From Acidimicrobiia bacterium (GTDB taxonomy: Bacteria; Actinomycetota; Acidimicrobiia; Acidimicrobiales; Ilumatobacteraceae), in assembly GCA_009927565.1 (NCBI GenBank), contig RFMT01000271.1, positions 1 through 11,633 of the forward strand: a stretch of DNA of 11,633 nucleotides, written 5' to 3'. Positions 7,830-11,633 of this stretch are shown here, in pieces. The first letter of the stretch is position 1, and each line of letters opens with the position of its first letter. The notes under the pieces are model-generated. The model worked only from the letters and a program-made list of their open reading frames with translations. It ran no database searches and was not told the DNA's origin. Position numbers and translations under genes: made by a program.

Positions 7830-9635
7830 GCTGAAAATACCTTAAGTCGCGTCAGGGCCGAGTCGATGGCATTGTGCGCAGTTTGGCCGAGACCGCAAAT
7901 GCTGGCATCGCGCATCACTTGACCGAGGTCGCGCAAGAGATGAAGGTCGATAGCAGTCTCGTCTGCGCTGTTTGAGCTCACCAACCTGGCGAGTGCTTCT
8001 TGTTGACGAACCGTGCCGACTCGGCATGGCACGCATTGACCACAAGATTCATCACGAAAGAAAGCGGCAATTCTCTGCAACTGGTCGAGCATGTTGACGC
8101 TCTGATCCAAAACCATTACGACACCTGAACCGAGTGTCGTGCCTGCGGCTCGGGCGGCTTCAAGGGTGAGTTCAAGATCTAAATCTTGCGGACCAACAAA
8201 GCCGCCAGCGGCACCACCGAGGAGTACGGCCTGCAAGGTGGAACCTGACTTAAGTCCACCTGCAAGATCAATTAGCTGGCGCAAAGTGGCCCCGAAGGTA
8301 ACCTCGTAAACGCCCGGCTTGCTAACGGCACCAGAAACACAGAAGAGTTTTTTGCCTTTTGAGCCGGTCGAACCCCAAGTTGCATATTGCTCGCCCGAGT
8401 TATTGATGATCGGCAGAACATTGACAAGAGTTTCAACATTGTTGACTGTGGTTGGTTTGCCGAAAAGACCAACTTCAACAGGGAATGGAGGTTTGTTGCG
8501 TGGTTCGCCTCGGTAACCCTCTATCGAGTTAAAAATTGCAGTTTCTTCGCCGCAGATGTAGGCGCCAGCACCTCTGAAAATTGTGATGTCAAAATTAAAG
8601 CCCGAGTTGAGAATGTTTTCGCCGAGATAATTTTTGTTTCTTGAGACTTCGACGGCATTAGTTAAATTTTTGAGTGCGCGTGGGTATTCGCCACGCAGAT
8701 ATATGTAGCCATGTTGCGAACCAGTTGCGAACGCAGCAATCGTCATCGCCTCGACCAAGGCGAAAGGATCGCCTTCGAGCAGAACTCTGTCTTTGAAAGT
8801 GCCTGGCTCAGATTCGTCAGCGTTGCAAATTAGGTATCGAGTCTTGACCGGTTGAGATGCAACCGCAGCCCATTTTCTGCCGGTTGGAAATGCCGCGCCG
8901 CCTCGTCCAACCAAACCAGATGCCGTGACTTCGGCGATTACCTGGTCAGCACCAATTGAGAATGCTTTACGCAAAGCCGCGAAACCATTATTCGCGATGT
9001 AGTCGTCAATGCTCAGTGGGTTGGTATTGCCAATTCTTGAAAGAAGCACCAGTGACTTATCTGGCGTTTGGGGAGCCGCCTGCGCTATCGGTTGCTCGGC
9101 GGGCGCAGATTTTCCGGAGACGAGTTCGGCGATTTGAGTTTTCGTCGCGGGGGCAAGAACTTCTTGACGAACCGTAACGCCAGTTTCAATTAACCAAAAC
9201 TGACGGCGCCCGCTCACATGTGCCGAGACACGGCGATGGAATTGCGCCTTCGGGGAGAGTGTTCTCGGTGCAACCTGACGCGGCTCGACATGCCAAATCA
9301 ACGCAAACATGAACCTGTCGTGCAGGTCTCTCGTTGGTGTCGAACAATGCGTAAAAAGTCGCAACACCGTAAATTTCTGCGGGCGCAATATCTAGGCGTT
9401 GAGAAATGTAGTTAATCGCACCTCGACTTATGTAGCCGACACGATCGTTGACGCTGTGCAAGGTCGGCAATAGTAAATGCCGCAATTTGCGCAGGCTTTC
9501 ACCGCCTGTAGAAACTCGCATACCCATTTCGTCGCGTTTGGCGCCATGCGAAGTTTCTGATGGTGGGCCGAGCAACGAGTCGACGGCGTGGCGCTCCTCG
9601 GTGTTAGCCGTACCTGATGCGATTTTTAGATCCAT
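7826..9635 (-). CDS. NuoE-NuoF fusion, NAD(H)-reducing diaphorase subunit of formate dehydrogenase type, with one apparent frameshift
   Basis: The frame from 9635 (ATG, with AGAGG upstream) encodes a thioredoxin-like NuoE domain with LLLPTLHSVNDRVGYIS, YGVATFYALF and 2Fe-2S ligands C111, C116, C136 and C140. The other frame, ending at 7826, encodes NuoF. Removing one base near 9190 joins RAPSVLV to IETGVTVRQEVLAPA, giving 602 residues as in actinobacterial NuoEF fusions. The NuoF part has GRGGAAFPTGRKW (243-255) and NADESEPGTFKDR (271-283) for FMN and NAD binding, GAGAYICGEET, and the 4Fe-4S site C531, C534, C537 and C580 (ESCGQCVPCR, ICGLGQ). It exchanges electrons between NAD(H) and the NuoG-like partner encoded next. 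The C116-C136 spacing is short for NuoE. As the first gene of the operon it should sit just below the promoter in the gap at 9636-9702. Confidence 0.92.
9189..9193 (-). other. Frameshift site in the NuoE-NuoF fusion
   Basis: The NuoE frame reads GTT TTG GTT AAT TGA and stops just after the fourth cluster Cys. Removing one A gives GTT TTG GTT ATT GAA ACT and enters the NuoF linker and domain. Without the fix, NuoE would end at 149 residues and NuoF would lack its own ribosome-binding site at this point. Confidence 0.8.
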
Positions 9636-9702
9636 TGCCTCTTTGACTTTACGACTTAAATCACCGCGACGGCGACTTGTCTATCATTGAATACATATAT
9701 AT
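9636..9702. promoter_or_regulatory. Divergent intergenic region with an AT-rich palindrome
   Basis: These 67 bp must hold the promoters of both the minus-strand operon and the plus-strand oxygenase pair. CATATATATATG (9694-9705) is a perfect 12 bp palindrome whose last three bases are the start codon of the oxygenase. TACATA (9692-9697) lies at -10 distance from that ATG, which would suit a leaderless mRNA; no Shine-Dalgarno is visible on that side. TATCAT (9682-9687) is another possible -10. No convincing -35 was found for either strand. Confidence 0.35.
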
Positions 9703-10557
9703 ATGAGCACGATTTTTGTTTCAGCGGCTGATTTTGTAGATCTTGATAGATATCCGATAGATCGCGACTGCCAAGAGCGCCGTGACCTGCTCACAAGCGC
9801 ACAGGCTCTCATTGATAGCGACGGTTGCGCAGTTCTAAAAGGCTTTATTCGCCCAGAGAAAGTTGCCGACTTGGTCGCTGAGTGCGACAGAGTTGAGAAA
9901 TTCGGTCACAGAAATTTCACGCGGACAAACCCATACTTCCTTCCCGACCGCGAAGACCTGCCAAATTCGCATCCGCTCCGCAGGTTTTATGACCGCTCAA
10001 ATGCGTTTGTTCCCGCCGACAATTTGGGTGCAGGCAGCATATTGCGGGCGATTTTCGACTGGCCATCATTCTCACCGTTCATAAAAGAAGTTCTAAGAGA
10101 AGATAAATTTTTTCCCTACGCCGACCCGCTAGCAGATGTGATAGTGAATCTCGCCGAAGAAGGTGGCGGATTTCCGTGGCACTTTGACACAAACAATTTT
10201 ACGGTGACTCTGGCGATTCAGAATGCAGAGTCGGGTGGAGAGTTCGAGTTCAGCCCGATGGTTCGTTCATTGAACGAAGAGAATTATGAAAAAGTAGAAC
10301 GCGTTCTGGATGGCGACAAGTCGATGATTAAAACTGTGATTCTTGATCCGGGAGATCTCCAAATTTTCAAGGGCAGATATTCTTTGCATCGAGTAGCACC
10401 TCTTCGGGGTAAGCGAAAGCGGTATGTCGCAATCTTTAGTTACGTCTCTGAACCCGGCATGGTGAGTAGCCCTCAGCGTGCAAAAGAACTTTATGGCAGA
10501 GTTCTACCGATTCATTTAGAGCGTGCAGGTTTGCGTGCTGATGCATTAATCGACTGA
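9703..10557 (+). CDS. 2OG/Fe(II)-dependent oxygenase, HalD/BesD-like
   Basis: The 284-residue product has the jelly-roll oxygenase motifs WHFD (H160 and D162), the distal SLHRV (H229) and KRKRYVAIFSY (R240 or a neighbour for 2-oxoglutarate). The segments AIQNAESGGEFEFSP, ILDPGDLQIFKGRYSLHRV and the YGRVLP tail resemble the HalD/BesD group, which includes free-amino-acid halogenases and hydroxylases. The halogenases replace the Asp of HxD with Gly; here Asp162 is present, so hydroxylation is the expected chemistry. The family match is from memory of conserved motifs, not a search. The ATG at 9703 lacks a clear Shine-Dalgarno and ends a palindrome, which suggests a leaderless transcript. The gene is followed after 8 bp by a dehydrogenase, consistent with hydroxylation and then oxidation of the same substrate. 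It is unrelated in sequence to the oxygenase at 5900-6890. Confidence 0.85.
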   Translation: MSTIFVSAADFVDLDRYPIDRDCQERRDLLTSAQALIDSDGCAVLKGFIRPEKVADLVAECDRVEKFGHRNFTRTNPYFLPDREDLPNSHPLRRFYDRSNAFVPADNLGAGSILRAIFDWPSFSPFIKEVLREDKFFPYADPLADVIVNLAEEGGGFPWHFDTNNFTVTLAIQNAESGGEFEFSPMVRSLNEENYEKVERVLDGDKSMIKTVILDPGDLQIFKGRYSLHRVAPLRGKRKRYVAIFSYVSEPGMVSSPQRAKELYGRVLPIHLERAGLRADALID

Positions 10558-10565
10558 AACTATTT

Positions 10566-11633
10566 GTGAAGGCGATAGTTACGACAGGCAATGGTGGCTT
10601 CGACAAACTTGTCTACAAAGATGTGCCGACGCCGACCGTTGGTTCAGGGGAAGTTTTAGTTCAGGTTTTGGCAGCGGGTGTCAATAACACCGAAATCAAC
10701 ACACGACTTGGTTGGTATTCCGATTCGATTACGGTTTCCACTAATTCGGTCGCTGATGATGGCGAACTCGCAGAGATTCAAAAAGCCGATGGCGGATGGG
10801 ATCTTGCAACACCATTTCCATTCATTCAGGGCACAGATTGTTGCGGAAAAGTAGTTGAAGTTGCTGAAGACGCGAATAAGCATCTGTTGGGCAAACGAAT
10901 TTTAATTCGGCCTTGCATGAGACCAGATGGCTTTGGTTCGATGCGCAATATCTGGATGGGGTCTGATTTTGACGGCGCATTCGCCCAATTTGTCAAAGTT
11001 CCAGCGAGTGAAGTTTTTCTAATCAACTCAAACTGGAGCGATGTTGAATTGGGTTCAATTCCATGCAGTTATGGTTCGGCCGAAAATATGTTGTTCAGGG
11101 CGAGTGTCTCTGCGAACGATCACGTTTTGATCACCGGCGCCTCGGGTGGTGTTGGTTCGGCGGCAGTGCAGTTGGCAAAACTAAGGGGAGCACGAGTCTC
11201 TGCGATAGTTGGTGCGAGTAAGGCCGAGCAAGCAAAAAAAATCGGTGTCGACAAAGTAGTTGAGCGAGGCACTGACTATGTCTCTGCGCTAGGGGGCGAG
11301 TCAGTTGATGTTGTCGTTGACAATGTCGGTGGCAGAGATTTTGCCTCGATGTTGCAGTTATTGCGACGTGGTGGACGGTATGTCTCATCAGGTGCCATCG
11401 GTGGCCCGATCGTGAATCTTGATTTGCGAACTTTTTACTTAAAAGATTTAAATTTGGTGGGCTGCACAGCATGGGATGAGCCAGTGTTCAGAAATCTGGT
11501 TTCGTATATCGAGAAGAATCAAATCAAGCCGCTTGTTGCAAAGACTTTTGATCTGCGTGACATTGTGAAGGCACAGAGCGAGTTTCTCGAAAAGAAACAC
11601 TTCGGCAAGTTTGTTCTAGTGCCAGAGCACTAG
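10566..11633 (+). CDS. Zinc-independent medium-chain dehydrogenase/reductase (alcohol dehydrogenase family, quinone-reductase-like)
   Basis: The 355-residue product opens with a GroES-like domain (MKAIVTTGNGGFDKL, VLVQVLAAGVNNTEINTR) followed by a nucleotide-binding Rossmann domain with HVLITGASGGVGSAAVQLAK (about 186-205). The catalytic zinc cysteine expected near residue 40 is replaced (GVNNTE) and the four-Cys structural zinc loop is absent, so it should act without zinc, probably with NADPH or NADH. The final TAG is the last codon of the window, so the gene is complete. The GTG start at 10566 is chosen because MKAI is the standard opening of the family; it lies 8 bp after the oxygenase stop, indicating one transcript. 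A role in oxidising or reducing the product of the oxygenase is inferred from position only. Confidence 0.9.
   Translation: MKAIVTTGNGGFDKLVYKDVPTPTVGSGEVLVQVLAAGVNNTEINTRLGWYSDSITVSTNSVADDGELAEIQKADGGWDLATPFPFIQGTDCCGKVVEVAEDANKHLLGKRILIRPCMRPDGFGSMRNIWMGSDFDGAFAQFVKVPASEVFLINSNWSDVELGSIPCSYGSAENMLFRASVSANDHVLITGASGGVGSAAVQLAKLRGARVSAIVGASKAEQAKKIGVDKVVERGTDYVSALGGESVDVVVDNVGGRDFASMLQLLRRGGRYVSSGAIGGPIVNLDLRTFYLKDLNLVGCTAWDEPVFRNLVSYIEKNQIKPLVAKTFDLRDIVKAQSEFLEKKHFGKFVLVPEH

Noticed and set aside
9186..9194. AAT TGA in NuoEF as a +1 programmed frameshift at a stop codon
   Set aside because: AAT is not a slippery P-site codon and no stimulatory signal is visible.
1..11633. tRNA or rRNA genes, CRISPR arrays, insertion sequences or long direct repeats
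   Set aside because: Coding regions cover nearly all of the window, the two gaps above 50 bp hold only regulatory-type sequence, and no repeat units or transposase motifs were seen.

Overview
The window looks like a compact bacterial chromosome segment from an actinobacterium, most likely a marine Acidimicrobiia-type lineage. That assignment is inference: no 16S or other marker gene is present. It rests on recognising actinobacterial-style protein families (a NuoE-NuoF fusion of the formate-dehydrogenase type, a ~776-residue arylsulfatase of the mycobacterial kind, a GcvT-fused dimethylglycine/sarcosine dehydrogenase), on GTG starts and on genes packed with 0-4 bp junctions. Base composition looks moderate by eye and was not counted.

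Layout. (1) 1-1122, minus: N-terminal 374 codons of an FAD-dependent dimethylglycine/sarcosine dehydrogenase that runs off the left edge. (2) 1123-1199: a 77 bp divergent regulatory gap with a strong inverted repeat. (3) 1200-1856, plus: a GntR/FCD regulator. (4) 1860-9635, minus: a five-gene operon, in transcription order NuoE-NuoF diaphorase fusion, NuoG-like iron-sulfur protein, isopenicillin-N-synthase-like 2-oxoglutarate (2OG)/Fe(II) oxygenase, metallo-beta-lactamase-fold alkylsulfatase homologue, and formylglycine-type arylsulfatase. Junctions are ATGA, direct abutment, GTGA and ATGA, so the genes are probably translationally coupled. (5) 9636-9702: divergent intergenic region with an AT-rich palindrome. 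(6) 9703-10557 and 10566-11633, plus: a second, unrelated 2OG oxygenase (HalD/BesD-like) followed 8 bp later by a zinc-independent medium-chain dehydrogenase that ends on the last base.

Four of the five operon genes are each broken by what looks like one single-base indel (near 2420, 5661, 6417 and 9190). The homologous protein continues in the neighbouring frame each time and all gene junctions are intact. Errors in a long-read or low-coverage assembly are the simplest explanation; recent decay of the operon is the alternative. The sulfatase shift sits on a perfectly phased A_AAA_AAA slippery heptamer, so real frameshifting or transcriptional slippage deserves a check there.

How it may work together (inference): two sulfatase-fold enzymes and two oxygenases suggest desulfation and oxidation of an organosulfate. 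The dimethylglycine/sarcosine dehydrogenase would release one-carbon units, and the NuoEF/NuoG diaphorase is the NAD-reducing half of a formate dehydrogenase. The molybdopterin catalytic subunit is not in the window; its expected place is taken by an oxygenase gene.
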